A stretch of 64,000 bases of DNA from positions 68,633 to 132,632 of the forward strand of contig CAZQCG010000011.1 of NCBI GenBank assembly GCA_964592425.1, written 5' to 3'. Shown here in pieces: positions 32,529 through 42,670 of this stretch. Below the pieces are notes generated by a model. That model did not search any database. It worked only from the letters and a program-made list of their open reading frames with translations, and was not told the origin of the DNA. The DNA comes from Viridilinea sp964592425. GTDB taxonomy: Bacteria > Chloroflexota > Chloroflexia > Chloroflexales > Chloroflexaceae. A program made the translations under genes and the position numbers. Numbering within the stretch: position 1 is the first letter of the stretch; each line of letters opens with the position of its first letter.

Positions 32529-33249
32529 GATCGCCCCTCCTCGGGCGGCGCTCACCGCGCTCACTGCGCTCAGGGGCGGGAGCGGAGACTTGCTGCTCAA
32601 CCAGGGTCTTGCCGAGCTGATCAGGGAAGACCTCACCCTTATAGATCCAAACCTTGACCCCGATGCGCCCATAGGTGGTATGGGCATGCACGGTGGCATA
32701 GTCAATATCGGCGCGCAGCGTATGGCGGGGCACACGGCCATCGCTCTCACTCTGGATGCGCGACATCTCGGCACCGCCGAGGCGCCCGGAGCACTTGACA
32801 CGCACACCCTGCGCACCAAGGCGCATCGCCCGCTGGACAGCCTGCTTCATCGCCCGTTTGTAGCTAACCCGCTTGTTAATCTGCTCGGCGATACTCTCGG
32901 CAACCAACTGGGCATCAAGCTCAGGCTGGTGGATCTCTTGAATATTGAGCTTGATCTTCTTGCCGGTGCGCCGCTCGAGGTTCTGCTTGAGCAGATCGAC
33001 ATTTGCACCACGCTTGCCGATGACAATACCGGGCTTGGCGGTATAGACCGTGACCTCGATCTTGTTGGCCGAACGCTCGATCTCAATGCGCGAGACACCG
33101 GCATTCGCCAGCTCGCGGGCGATCAACTTACGCAAGGCCAGATCTTCGTGCAGCTGGGTGGTATAACCTTCGCCATCGGCGAACCACTTCGACTGCCAGT
33201 CCTTGATATAGCCGAGGCGAAAGCCGATCGGATGAACTTTACGTCCCAA
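32515..33249 (-). CDS. rpsC: 30S ribosomal protein S3
   Basis: A 244-residue S3. The N-terminus MGRKVHPIGFRLGYIKDWQS and the KH domain (VYTAKPGIVIGKRGANVDLL) are normal; the C-terminal domain contains GVRVKCSGRLGGAEMSR and TVHAHTTYGRIGVKVWIYKG. A tail of about 30 residues after that is rich in Arg/Glu. It overlaps rplP by 14 bp. Confidence 0.98.
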   Translation of the reverse strand: MGRKVHPIGFRLGYIKDWQSKWFADGEGYTTQLHEDLALRKLIARELANAGVSRIEIERSANKIEVTVYTAKPGIVIGKRGANVDLLKQNLERRTGKKIKLNIQEIHQPELDAQLVAESIAEQINKRVSYKRAMKQAVQRAMRLGAQGVRVKCSGRLGGAEMSRIQSESDGRVPRHTLRADIDYATVHAHTTYGRIGVKVWIYKGEVFPDQLGKTLVEQQVSAPAPERSERGERRPRRGDHASS

Positions 33250-33273
33250 AGGGGGCCTCCTGCTGCTGGCAGC

Positions 33274-33615
33274 CTAATATTCGGACCCGTCGTCGACAAT
33301 CGCCGTAATATGAGTCGTCGGCTTGCGAATGCTATTGGCCATACCACGGGCGCGGGGCATAAAGCGCTTAAGCACGGGGCCCTGGTCGGCAAACAGCCGT
33401 TTGACCACCAGGGAGTCGCGGTCAAGGTCGAAATTATGCTCAGCGTTGGCTGCCGCCGACTTAATCGTGCGAGCCACTTCGCGGGCTGCCTTTTGCGGCA
33501 TATACTCGAGGGTCACCAGGGCCTTTTCGACCGGCATCCCTCGCACGACATCCATCACCAGACGAACTTTGAGCGGCGAGATGCGCACATAGCGCGTGAC
33601 AGCTTTGACTTCCAT
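33274..33615 (-). CDS. rplV: 50S ribosomal protein L22
   Basis: A 113-residue L22 with YVRISPLKVRLVMDVVRG, MPQKAAREVARTIKSAAANA and the loop FMPRARGMANSIRKPTTHI that lines the exit tunnel. It is 102 bp after rpsS and 24 bp before rpsC. Confidence 0.98.
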   Translation of the reverse strand: MEVKAVTRYVRISPLKVRLVMDVVRGMPVEKALVTLEYMPQKAAREVARTIKSAAANAEHNFDLDRDSLVVKRLFADQGPVLKRFMPRARGMANSIRKPTTHITAIVDDGSEY

Positions 33616-33717
33616 CGTTTCTCTCTGCTACGCTTCAGGCGCGGCGCGCATAGCAAACCCCGCCATTGTACCACAGCTCATAGGCTGCACCGACAAGTGC
33701 AGAATTGGGCGGCAGGA

Positions 33718-34005
33718 CTACTTCATTTTGCCGCGCTTATCAGCCTTTTTACCACCGTGGCCACGAAACATACGCGTTGGGGCGAATTCACCGAGCTTAT
33801 GACCAACCATATTCTCGGTAATATAGATTGGAACGTGACGACGACCATCGTGAACGGCGATCGTATGACCAATCATCTGCGGAAAGACAGTCGAGTCGCG
33901 TGACCAGGTGCGCAGAACGCGCTTTTCGTTACCCCGGTTCATATTCTCGACACGCTCGAGCAGTTTGATATCGACGTAAGGACCCTTCTTCGACGAACGA
34001 GACAT
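33718..34005 (-). CDS. rpsS: 30S ribosomal protein S19
   Basis: A 95-residue S19: MSRSSKKGPYVDIKLLERV, STVFPQMIGHTIAVHDGRRH and YITENMVGHKLGEFAPTR. It is 138 bp after rplB, one of the larger gaps in the S10 part, and I recognise no structure in that gap. Confidence 0.98.
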   Translation of the reverse strand: MSRSSKKGPYVDIKLLERVENMNRGNEKRVLRTWSRDSTVFPQMIGHTIAVHDGRRHVPIYITENMVGHKLGEFAPTRMFRGHGGKKADKRGKMK

Positions 34006-34143
34006 CTGCGAGTGCCTCCTGCAAGGAAAACTTCGGGGAAGTTGCGGATAGGCTGCTTAGGCGATAAGCCGTATCCACTGGGGATCTACGACCTATCGCC
34101 GCTGACCTGCCGGCCCGCGCGGCCCAGCAGGCCCGAGTGCCGT

Positions 34144-34971
34144 TTACGCCTTACGCCGCCGGACAATGAAACGATCAGTCCGCTTGTTATTGCGGGTCTT
34201 CACGCCACGGGCGGGTTTACCCCACTTGGTTTTGGGCGTGCTCATACCACGCGGCGCACGGCCCTCGCCGCCACCGTGGGGATGGTCACGCGGGTTCATA
34301 ACGGTTCCGCGTACGGTAGGCCGGCGACCGAGCCAGCGCGAGCGACCAGCCTTGCCGATGCGCACGTTCTGGTGATCGACATTGCCGACCTGACCGATAG
34401 TAGCCATACAACGCACATGCACCTGGCGCATTTCACCGGAGGGCATACGCAAGGTCGCATAGTCACCCTCTTTGGCCATCAACTGAGCTGAGGTGCCAGC
34501 ACTCCGCACCAGCACACCACCACGCCCGATCTCCAGTTCAATATTATGCACCTGGGTACCGAGGGGGATGGCACTGAGGGGCAAGGCATTGCCCACGCGG
34601 ATATCGGCACCCGGGCCGCTGTTGATCGTATCACCAACCTTGAGCCCAACCGGGGCGATGATATAGCGCTTCTCGCCATCAGCATAGGCGATCAGAGCGA
34701 TGCGAGCGCTACGGTTAGGATCATACTCAAGGGCCTGCACCTTACCAGGCACGCCAAACTTGCTACGTTTGAAGTCGATGATCCGATAGAAGCGCTTATG
34801 ACCGCCGCCACGGTGGCGCGTGGTGATCCGTCCGCGGTTGTTACGCCCGGCATGCTTGCGCAGCGGCTCAATCAGGTTCGGCTCGGGACGCTTTTTGGTC
34901 AAATCCTCAAAGGTCGAGACCGACATATTACGCCGGCCAGCCGAGGTTGGTTTGTACTTACGGACACCCAT
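34144..34971 (-). CDS. rplB: 50S ribosomal protein L2
   Basis: A 275-residue L2, needed for peptidyl-transferase assembly. Diagnostic parts are MGVRKYKPTSAGRRNMS, GRNNRGRITTRHRGGGHKR, and the C-terminal GTVMNPRDHPHGGGEGRAP containing the catalytic-centre histidine loop. It lies 87 bp after rplW. Confidence 0.99.
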   Translation of the reverse strand: MGVRKYKPTSAGRRNMSVSTFEDLTKKRPEPNLIEPLRKHAGRNNRGRITTRHRGGGHKRFYRIIDFKRSKFGVPGKVQALEYDPNRSARIALIAYADGEKRYIIAPVGLKVGDTINSGPGADIRVGNALPLSAIPLGTQVHNIELEIGRGGVLVRSAGTSAQLMAKEGDYATLRMPSGEMRQVHVRCMATIGQVGNVDHQNVRIGKAGRSRWLGRRPTVRGTVMNPRDHPHGGGEGRAPRGMSTPKTKWGKPARGVKTRNNKRTDRFIVRRRKA

Positions 34972-35058
34972 CTGTCTGCTCCGTCTATGGGAAGGGCGGT
35001 ACGCGCTCGGCAGAAGGGGCGCGCCCTACGCATGGTGCCGAGAAAGCCAGGCCCAACA

Positions 35059-35343
35059 CTAACTCTCGAAGATCTCGATATGATCACCGGGAACCAGCGT
35101 CACGATCGCCTTCTTCCAATCGCGGGTATAGCCAGTCTCACGTCCACGGCGCTTGAGCTTACCACGCACATTCATGGTATGCACTTTAGCGACCGAGACA
35201 TTGAAAATCACTTCAACCGCACGCTTGATCTCGGGCTTGGAGGCGGTACGGATCACTTCAAATGAATACTTATTGTCAACCATCAGGCTGGTATTCTTTT
35301 CCGTGATCAGTGGGCGGACGATGATCTCATGCGGCGTAGGCAT
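35059..35343 (-). CDS. rplW: 50S ribosomal protein L23
   Basis: A 94-residue L23, the main docking site for trigger factor and SRP at the tunnel exit. It begins MPTPHEIIVRPLITEKNTSL and has NKYSFEVIRTASKPEIKRAVE and VAKVHTMNVRGKLKRRGRETG. It is 6 bp after rplD. Confidence 0.98.
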   Translation of the reverse strand: MPTPHEIIVRPLITEKNTSLMVDNKYSFEVIRTASKPEIKRAVEVIFNVSVAKVHTMNVRGKLKRRGRETGYTRDWKKAIVTLVPGDHIEIFES

Positions 35344-35349
35344 AGGTAT

Positions 35350-36015
35350 TTACTCCTCGGTACTCGCCGCAGCAGCGCCGGCACCCTGGCCCAGAATGCC
35401 TTCGATCACCTCGATCGCAGCCTGGGGCAACACAATATAGTCATAGTGCAGCAGGTCGCGCACATTGAGATAACTGGCAAGCAGGGTCTTGACCTTCGGC
35501 AGGTTGTTGGCCGAACGCTGGACGATCTGGTTCTGCTCACTCTTGCTATCAATGACGATCAGCGTCTTACCCTCAAGGCCGTGGGCCTGCAGGAAGGCAA
35601 CCGCATCTTTGGTACGCGGGCGCTCAAAGCTGAGGCTATCGACGAAGCGAATCTGCGCGGCGGCACACTTGGCTGAGAGGGCCGAGCGTACTGCCAGGCG
35701 GCGCATCTTGCGCGGCATATTGAGACGGTAGGAGCGCGGATGGGGGCCGTGGGCAACCCCACCACCCATACGATGGGGGGCCCGCGCGCTACCCTGACGA
35801 GCACGCCCGGTGCCCTTCTGACGATAGAGCTTGCGTGTGCTCCCTTTGACCTCACCGCGACCACGGGTATTATGCGTACCAAGACGGGCATTGGCGGCCT
35901 GCATCACCACATACTGATGCATCACCGGGATGTTCGGCGTAATGCCGAAGATATAGTCGTTGAGCTCGATCGTACCGACCGGCTCACCGCTCTGACTGTA
36001 AAGTGTCGCCTGCAT
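35350..36015 (-). CDS. rplD: 50S ribosomal protein L4
   Basis: A 221-residue L4. The long tunnel loop has GRGEVKGSTRKLYRQKGTGRARQG and GGGVAHGPHPRSYRLNMPRK. In E. coli L4 also represses the S10 operon at the rpsJ leader; here rpsJ follows tuf with only 90 bp, and no L4-type leader was recognised. It is 14 bp after rplC. Confidence 0.98.
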   Translation of the reverse strand: MQATLYSQSGEPVGTIELNDYIFGITPNIPVMHQYVVMQAANARLGTHNTRGRGEVKGSTRKLYRQKGTGRARQGSARAPHRMGGGVAHGPHPRSYRLNMPRKMRRLAVRSALSAKCAAAQIRFVDSLSFERPRTKDAVAFLQAHGLEGKTLIVIDSKSEQNQIVQRSANNLPKVKTLLASYLNVRDLLHYDYIVLPQAAIEVIEGILGQGAGAAAASTEE

Positions 36016-36029
36016 CTATAAACTCCCCT

Positions 36030-36659
36030 TTAGCCCTTCACCGCCTTGCGGATCTGGAGCAGGCCGTTACGGGCACCGGGGACGGAGCCCTTCACCAGGA
36101 TGAGGTTCTTCTCGGGCAGCACCTCAACCACTTCGAGGCTCTGCACTGTCACACGCTTGCCGCCCATGCGACCGGCCATCTTCTGGCCCTTCCAGACACG
36201 CCCAGGCGCGTTACCAGCACCGATCGAGCCAGGGGCGCGATGACGATCACTCTGGCCGTGGGTCTTGGGGCCACCACGAAAGCCATGGCGCTTAACCACA
36301 CCAGCGAAGCCACGACCCTTGGAATTACCAGAGACATCAACTTTCTGGCCCGACTTGAAGAGATCGACGTTGAGCACCTCACCGACAGTATGCACAGTAG
36401 GATCATCGGCGCTGAACTCGCGCAGGATACGCACCAGCGTACCGGCGGGCTTGAGGTGGCCAATCTGCGGGCGGGTCAGCTTGCGCGCCTCAACCTGCTC
36501 GAAACCGATCTGGACGGCGTTGTAGCCATCATGCTCAGCGGTGCGAATCTGGGTAACAACGCATGGCCCGGCGCTGATCACGGTGACTGGGACAACCTCC
36601 CCTTTCTCGGTGAAGACCTGGAGCATCCCCACCTTGCGGCCTAACAATCCATGAACCAT
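36030..36659 (-). CDS. rplC: 50S ribosomal protein L3
   Basis: A 209-residue L3. The start is ATG 36659 (MVHGLLGRKVGMLQVFTEKG) after GAGGTAG; the frame upstream to 36713 lacks similarity. The core is GFAGVVKRHGFRGGPKTHGQ followed by SDRHRAPGSIGAGNAPGRV. It is 99 bp after rpsJ. Confidence 0.98.
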   Translation of the reverse strand: MVHGLLGRKVGMLQVFTEKGEVVPVTVISAGPCVVTQIRTAEHDGYNAVQIGFEQVEARKLTRPQIGHLKPAGTLVRILREFSADDPTVHTVGEVLNVDLFKSGQKVDVSGNSKGRGFAGVVKRHGFRGGPKTHGQSDRHRAPGSIGAGNAPGRVWKGQKMAGRMGGKRVTVQSLEVVEVLPEKNLILVKGSVPGARNGLLQIRKAVKG

Positions 36660-36758
36660 TACTGCTACCTCCGCAGCATGCGTCATGCGCAGCGGCTGCC
36701 TTTCTGAAAACAATCCGGCCCAGACAGGTCTCCAGGCCTATAGTTTTGCTGGGTTCGC

Positions 36759-37067
36759 TTAAAGCTTGATCTCGATATCCACACCGGCAGGCAGGTTGAG
36801 CTTCATCAGCGCATTGATCGTCTGCTGGCTCGGGTCAAGCACATCGATAAGCCGCTTATGGGTACGGATTTCGAACTGTTCCTGCGAGTCTTTATCGATA
36901 AAGGGCGAACGGATCACGCTGTACTTTTCGATCCGTGTTGGCAAGGGCACCGGACCAGCGACCAGGGCCCCGGTTCGCTCGGCTGCCTCAACGATCTGGC
37001 GGGCCGACTGATCCAGGATCTTGTGGTCGTAGGCCTTGAGACGAATACGCACCTTCTGCTTGGCCAT
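36759..37067 (-). CDS. rpsJ: 30S ribosomal protein S10 (NusE)
   Basis: A 102-residue S10: MAKQKVRIRLKAYDHKILDQ, GPVPLPTRIEKYSVIRSPFI, then DKDSQEQFEIRTHKRLIDVL. S10 doubles as NusE in transcription antitermination. The start is ATG 37067; the open frame to 37100 is longer but unlike S10. It is 90 bp after tuf. Confidence 0.98.
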   Translation of the reverse strand: MAKQKVRIRLKAYDHKILDQSARQIVEAAERTGALVAGPVPLPTRIEKYSVIRSPFIDKDSQEQFEIRTHKRLIDVLDPSQQTINALMKLNLPAGVDIEIKL

Positions 37068-37157
37068 AGTTTCCTCTATCATCAGCACTGAGCGGGGCAT
37101 CCCAACCGACGCTACGCACGAACGGCCAGGACACCCGGCCCAGAGCCCTGGATCACC

Positions 37158-38363
<1,206 letters not shown>

Positions 38364-38459
38364 AGTCTATTCCTCACTCAACTCCACTAAAGTGTACCGA
38401 AAGAAGACCGAGAACCGAGGTGAGCCAACCGGACGAGCATCGCACTGAGCTCTAAATGC

Positions 38460-39368
38460 CTACACTTCATGCGGATGCCGGAAGTCCTGGCTGCACCAGC
38501 AGGCGTAGAGGGCGGCAGGGAGTAGGCGCATTCGCTGGCGCTCACGCAGAACCAATTCACCAGCGCTGGTAGTGCCAGGGAGGGCTTCCAGCGCACTTGC
38601 GAGGACATTTTGCAGGGTCAGGGCCGACATACTGGTTGCATAGGCATTGAGTAAAACTGCCAGCGGGTGTTCAGACAACAAGCGCGCAGACTGCTGAAGC
38701 AGGCCAGACAACTGTTCATGCAGACGCCAGATCTCACCACGGGGGCCGCGCCCGAAGACGGGCGGATCCATCAAGATCAGGTCGTAGCGACTACCGCGGC
38801 GGAGTTCACGGGCAAGGAACTTGCCCACATCATCAACCAGCCAGCGGATCGGGCGATGATCAAGCTTTGAGAGTTGCTGATTCTCCTGAGCCCAGCGGAC
38901 AGCTGGCTTTGAAGCATCAACATGAGTCACACGGGCACCACAACTAGCCAGAAAGAGGCTGGTGAGGCCAGTATAACCAAAGAGCACCAGGGTATTCGGC
39001 TCACGGCGGGTTGCCAGAAGGCCCGCAAGCCAGGCCCAATGGGCACTATGTTCAGGAAAGACCCCCGTATGACGAAAGGGGGTCGGACGAACCCAAAAAT
39101 GCAAATTGTTCTGGTGCAACTGCCACTGTTCGGGCAACGGGCGGTGTTGGAGCCACTGTCCGGGGCTTTCATCACTGCCCCTGGTCTTCACAAAGGTCGC
39201 ATCGGCGCATTCCCATTGGTGCGCAGCGAGAGTGGGGGGCCAGATGGCCTGGGTTTCAGGCCGTACCAGGGTGTAGGAACCAAAGCGTTCAAGTTTGGCC
39301 CCATTTCCCGTATCGAGCAACTCGTAGTCGGGCCAGGGGGGTGGATCGAGCAGGTAGAGCGCAGCCAA
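38460..39368 (-). CDS. RlmI-like class I SAM-dependent methyltransferase
   Basis: A 302-residue protein placed between fusA and tuf, where no methyltransferase is usual. The N-terminal part (LLDPPPWPDYELLDTGNGAK, LERFGSYTLVRPETQAIWPP) is a small beta domain. The Rossmann core has motif I NTLVLFGYTGLTSLFLASCGA, the HVDASKPAVRWAQENQQLS acidic strand and the catalytic-type LILMDPPVFGRGPRGE. DPPxF and the core order resemble RlmI and related RNA (cytosine-5) or RNA/protein methyltransferases, but the PUA domain and a clear second Cys motif are missing. The target is unknown. Its location suggests rRNA, EF-G, EF-Tu or a ribosomal protein. Confidence 0.8.
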   Translation of the reverse strand: MAALYLLDPPPWPDYELLDTGNGAKLERFGSYTLVRPETQAIWPPTLAAHQWECADATFVKTRGSDESPGQWLQHRPLPEQWQLHQNNLHFWVRPTPFRHTGVFPEHSAHWAWLAGLLATRREPNTLVLFGYTGLTSLFLASCGARVTHVDASKPAVRWAQENQQLSKLDHRPIRWLVDDVGKFLARELRRGSRYDLILMDPPVFGRGPRGEIWRLHEQLSGLLQQSARLLSEHPLAVLLNAYATSMSALTLQNVLASALEALPGTTSAGELVLRERQRMRLLPAALYACWCSQDFRHPHEV

Positions 39369-39420
39369 ACCTGTCTATCCTATGCAGAGCAAGCCAGCGG
39401 AGGGTTGAGCGCCGGCAGCA

Positions 39421-41529
39421 TCAACTTGCACTGCGCTTCTCAATAATCTCCTTGGCCAGACCATCAGGCAGGGCATCGTAGTGATCAAACTCCATCGACG
39501 AAGTGGCGCGACCCTGAGTGGCCGAACGCAGGTCGGTGGTATAACCAAACATTGAGGCAAGCGGCACGAAGGCTTTAACGATCTGTGCATTGCCGCGAGC
39601 CTCCATCCCTTCAACCCGACCACGGCGCGAGTTGAGGTCACCGAGGACAGTGCCAAGAAAATCCTCAGGGGTAGTCGTCTCGACCTTCATGATCGGCTCA
39701 AGCAACTGGGGACGTCCTTTGCGCACACCATCTTTAAGCGACATCGAAGCGGCAATCTTGAAGGCCATTTCGGAGGAGTCAACCTCGTGGAAGGAGCCAT
39801 CGTAGAGGGTGGCCTTGAGGTCTACAACCGGATAGCCTGCGACGACGCCGGTCTGCATAGCCTCTTTGATACCCTGCTCAACGGCGGGAACATACTCACG
39901 GGGAATGGTACCACCGACGATACCGTTGACAAACTCAAAGCCGACCCCAGGCTGTTGGGGCTCAAACTTGATCTTGACATGAGCATACTGACCCTTGCCG
40001 CCGGTCTGGCGCACAAAGCGGGTCTCGATATCAATTGGCGAGGTAATCCGCTCGCGGTAGGAGACCTGGGGTTTACCCTGATTAGCCTCAACCTTATACT
40101 CGCGGCGCATACGGTCAACGATCACCTCAAGGTGCAACTCACCCATCCCTTTAATGATCGTCTGGCCAGTCTCCTGGTCGGTATAGACGCGGAAGGTTGG
40201 ATCTTCCTCACTCAGGCGATGGAGAGCGATAGCCATCTTATCCTGATCAGCCTTGGTCTTGGGCTCAATCGCCAGTTCGACGACCGGCTCAGGGAAGCGA
40301 ATGCTTTCAAGGACAATCGGGTTGGCCGGGTCACAGATCGTATCGCCGGTGAAGCTCTGTTTGGGGCCGACCATCGCGGCAATATCGCCAGCATAGACGG
40401 TGTCAATATCTTCGCGATGGTTGGCGTGCATCTGCAGGATGCGCCCGAGACGCTCACGCTGGCCACGGGTGCTATTGAGGACGTAGTTACCCTTTTCGAT
40501 CGTGCCGGAGTAGACGCGGAAGTAGGCCAATTTGCCTACGTAGGGGTCGGCGACGATCTTAAAAACTAGGCCTGTGAAGGGAGCACCATCGCTGGTGGCA
40601 CGGGTGATCAACTCAGCACCCTCCTCATCGACGACATGGCCGGGGAGGGCGCCAACGATGGCCGGGCGATCAAGCGGCGACGGAAGGTACTCGACCACCG
40701 CATCAAGGAGTTTTTGCACACCCTTATTCTTGAGAGCGGCACCGCAGAGCACCGGCACAAGTTTGCCTTCGATGGTCGCTTTGCGCAGACCACGCTTCAG
40801 TTCCTCAATCCCAAGCTCTTCACCCTCGAGATAGAGCAGAGTCAATTCATCATCGGTCTCGGCGATCATCTCAACAAGGTCAGCGCGAGCCTGCTGGGCA
40901 GCATCAAGCAGATGCGCAGGAATCTCCGTATCAACAATATCCTTGCCGAGATCATCATTGTAGATGGTTGCCTTGAGGGTGAAGAGGTCGATCGTACCCT
41001 TAAAGCTATCTTCAGCGCCGATCGGCAATTGCACCACAGCGGGCTTCGCACCGAGGCGATCAATGATCATACTGACGCAGCGCTCAAAGCTCGCACCAGT
41101 GCGATCCATCTTATTGACGAAGCAAATACGGGGTACATTATACTTATCAGCCTGGCGCCAGACCGTCTCAGACTGGGGCTCAACCCCGGCGACACCATCG
41201 AAGACGACCACCCCACCATCAAGTACACGCAGCGAGCGCTCAACCTCGACGGTAAAATCGACGTGGCCAGGTGTATCGATGATATTGATGCGGTAGACCA
41301 GATCGGCGAACTTCCACTGAGCAGTGGTTGCAGCCGAAGTAATGGTAATACCGCGCTCCTGCTCCTGGGGCATCCAGTCCATCGTCGCGGTACCTTCGTG
41401 GACCTCGCCGATCTTATAGGTACGCCCGGTATAGAACAGGATGCGCTCGGTAGTGGTGGTCTTACCGGCGTCGATATGGGCAATAATGCCGATATTACGA
41501 ACTTTTTCGAGCTCGAACTGGCGTGGCAT
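39421..41529 (-). CDS. fusA: elongation factor G
   Basis: A 702-residue translocase GTPase. G1 is AHIDAGKTTTTERILFYTG, G3 DTPGHVDFTVEVERSLRVLDG, G4 NKMDRTGASF. Domains IV-V contain GKGQYAHVKIKFEPQ and the family end YTTDLRSATQGRATSSMEFDHYD. The tip and GTPase boxes look intact. It follows rpsG after 13 bp. Confidence 0.98.
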   Translation of the reverse strand: MPRQFELEKVRNIGIIAHIDAGKTTTTERILFYTGRTYKIGEVHEGTATMDWMPQEQERGITITSAATTAQWKFADLVYRINIIDTPGHVDFTVEVERSLRVLDGGVVVFDGVAGVEPQSETVWRQADKYNVPRICFVNKMDRTGASFERCVSMIIDRLGAKPAVVQLPIGAEDSFKGTIDLFTLKATIYNDDLGKDIVDTEIPAHLLDAAQQARADLVEMIAETDDELTLLYLEGEELGIEELKRGLRKATIEGKLVPVLCGAALKNKGVQKLLDAVVEYLPSPLDRPAIVGALPGHVVDEEGAELITRATSDGAPFTGLVFKIVADPYVGKLAYFRVYSGTIEKGNYVLNSTRGQRERLGRILQMHANHREDIDTVYAGDIAAMVGPKQSFTGDTICDPANPIVLESIRFPEPVVELAIEPKTKADQDKMAIALHRLSEEDPTFRVYTDQETGQTIIKGMGELHLEVIVDRMRREYKVEANQGKPQVSYRERITSPIDIETRFVRQTGGKGQYAHVKIKFEPQQPGVGFEFVNGIVGGTIPREYVPAVEQGIKEAMQTGVVAGYPVVDLKATLYDGSFHEVDSSEMAFKIAASMSLKDGVRKGRPQLLEPIMKVETTTPEDFLGTVLGDLNSRRGRVEGMEARGNAQIVKAFVPLASMFGYTTDLRSATQGRATSSMEFDHYDALPDGLAKEIIEKRSAS

Positions 41530-41542
41530 ACCGCTACCTTAA

Positions 41543-42016
41543 CTACAGACGGCCATAATGGGCGAAAGCGCGGTTGGCCTCGGCCATCTTATGCACGTCT
41601 TCTTTGCGTTTAATCGTATTGCCGGTGTTGTTATAGGCGTCAACCAACTCATTAGCCAGGCGTTCGTGCATAGGACGACCGCTGCGTGAGCGAGAGGCGA
41701 TCAGCAGCCAGCGCATTGCAAGGGCATAGCGGCGATCGCTCTTCACTTCAACCGGCACCTGGTAAGTGGCACCGCCAACCCGCTTGGGTTTGACTTCAAT
41801 CGACGGGCTGGCATTACGGAGAGCCTGCTCGAAGACCTCCATCTGGGTCTTACGGGTACGCTCAGCGGCAAGGTCAAGGGCATCATAGACAATGCGCTCA
41901 GCGACACTCTTCTTACCACGTTCCATAACCCGATTGATAAACTTCTGCACGAGCACACTGTTGTAGCGGGCATCGGGCGGTGGGACACGCTTCTGAATAT
42001 CACCACGACGAGGCAT
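41543..42016 (-). CDS. rpsG: 30S ribosomal protein S7
   Basis: A 157-residue S7: MPRRGDIQKRVPPPDARYNS, VQKFINRVMERGKKSVAERIVYDAL and the C-terminal NTIKRKEDVHKMAEANRAFAHYGRL. In E. coli S7 represses the str operon at the rpsL-rpsG junction; that junction is only 22 bp here, so any such site would have to lie elsewhere. Confidence 0.98.
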   Translation of the reverse strand: MPRRGDIQKRVPPPDARYNSVLVQKFINRVMERGKKSVAERIVYDALDLAAERTRKTQMEVFEQALRNASPSIEVKPKRVGGATYQVPVEVKSDRRYALAMRWLLIASRSRSGRPMHERLANELVDAYNNTGNTIKRKEDVHKMAEANRAFAHYGRL

Positions 42017-42038
42017 CGCAGTTCCTTTGCGTTAGTGG

Positions 42039-42473
42039 CTAGCGCTTCTTGCCAACGGGCTGCACATTTTTCTTAGTTCCATACTTGGAACGACCCTGCT
42101 TACGACCGTTGACACCCTGGGTATCGAGCGTACCGCGCACGATATGGTAGCGTACGCCGGGCAGATCCTTAACGCGACCGCCGCGGATAAGCACCACCGA
42201 GTGCTCCTGAAGGTTATGGCCCTCACCAGGGATATAGGCCGTAACTTCGATCCCGTTGGAGAGGCGCACGCGGGCAATCTTGCGCAGCGCCGAGTTAGGC
42301 TTCTTCGGCGTCACCGTCGCCACTTTGGTACAGACACCCCGCTTCTGGGGCGAACCGCGCCCACGACTCAGCTTGCCTTTCAGCGAGTTGTAGGTGAAGC
42401 GCAGGGCGGGCGCCTTGGTCTTCTTCTCTACCGGCTTCCGCGGTTTGCGCACGAGCTGATTGATAGTCGGCAT
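42039..42473 (-). CDS. rpsL: 30S ribosomal protein S12
   Basis: A 144-residue S12, first gene of the 38-gene supercluster. The start is ATG 42473 (MPTINQLVRKPRKPVEKKTK) after GGAGTGCTGG. KPNSALRKIARVRLSNGIEV and GRVKDLPGVRYHIVRGTLDT carry the two lysine regions where streptomycin resistance arises in other bacteria; both are wild-type-like. A structured leader and a strong promoter lie upstream. Confidence 0.98.
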   Translation of the reverse strand: MPTINQLVRKPRKPVEKKTKAPALRFTYNSLKGKLSRGRGSPQKRGVCTKVATVTPKKPNSALRKIARVRLSNGIEVTAYIPGEGHNLQEHSVVLIRGGRVKDLPGVRYHIVRGTLDTQGVNGRKQGRSKYGTKKNVQPVGKKR

Positions 42474-42538
42474 CCAGCACTCCTGCAAGTCTCAGACTGC
42501 CCTCAACAACAGCATTGAGCGAGACAAAATAATATCCG

Positions 42539-42583
42539 GGCCTCTAATCTGGTCGCAGCGACGGCTGCGCCTTAGAGCAGGCC
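42539..42583 (-). promoter_or_regulatory. structured leader of the str operon
   Basis: On the minus strand an outer stem GGCC-TG-CTCTAA pairs with TTAGAG-GCC (arms 42572-42583 and 42539-42547) and encloses CGCAGC-CGTC-GCTGCG (42564-42569 and 42554-42559). It lies about 66 bases before the rpsL ATG, inside the 5' leader. A ribosomal-protein autoregulatory role is possible. Confidence 0.45.
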
Positions 42584-42635
42584 GGTTTCATACACACAAA
42601 TAGCCTTGACACACGCCTATGCGCGGCCAAAACCG

Positions 42636-42664
42636 AGTATACCACCTTGGTAGGGGCTTGTCAA
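42636..42664 (-). promoter_or_regulatory. promoter of the ribosomal supercluster
   Basis: On the minus strand TTGACA (42659-42664), a 17-bp spacer and TATACT (42636-42641). The -35 begins 6 bp after the stop of endonuclease V, so the promoter serves rpsL onward with a leader of about 155 bases. Confidence 0.9.
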
Positions 42665-42670
42665 ACCTGG

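Noticed and set aside
32497..33903. A 468-codon plus-strand frame opposite rpsC, rplV and rpsS
   Set aside because: Antisense to three certain ribosomal genes.
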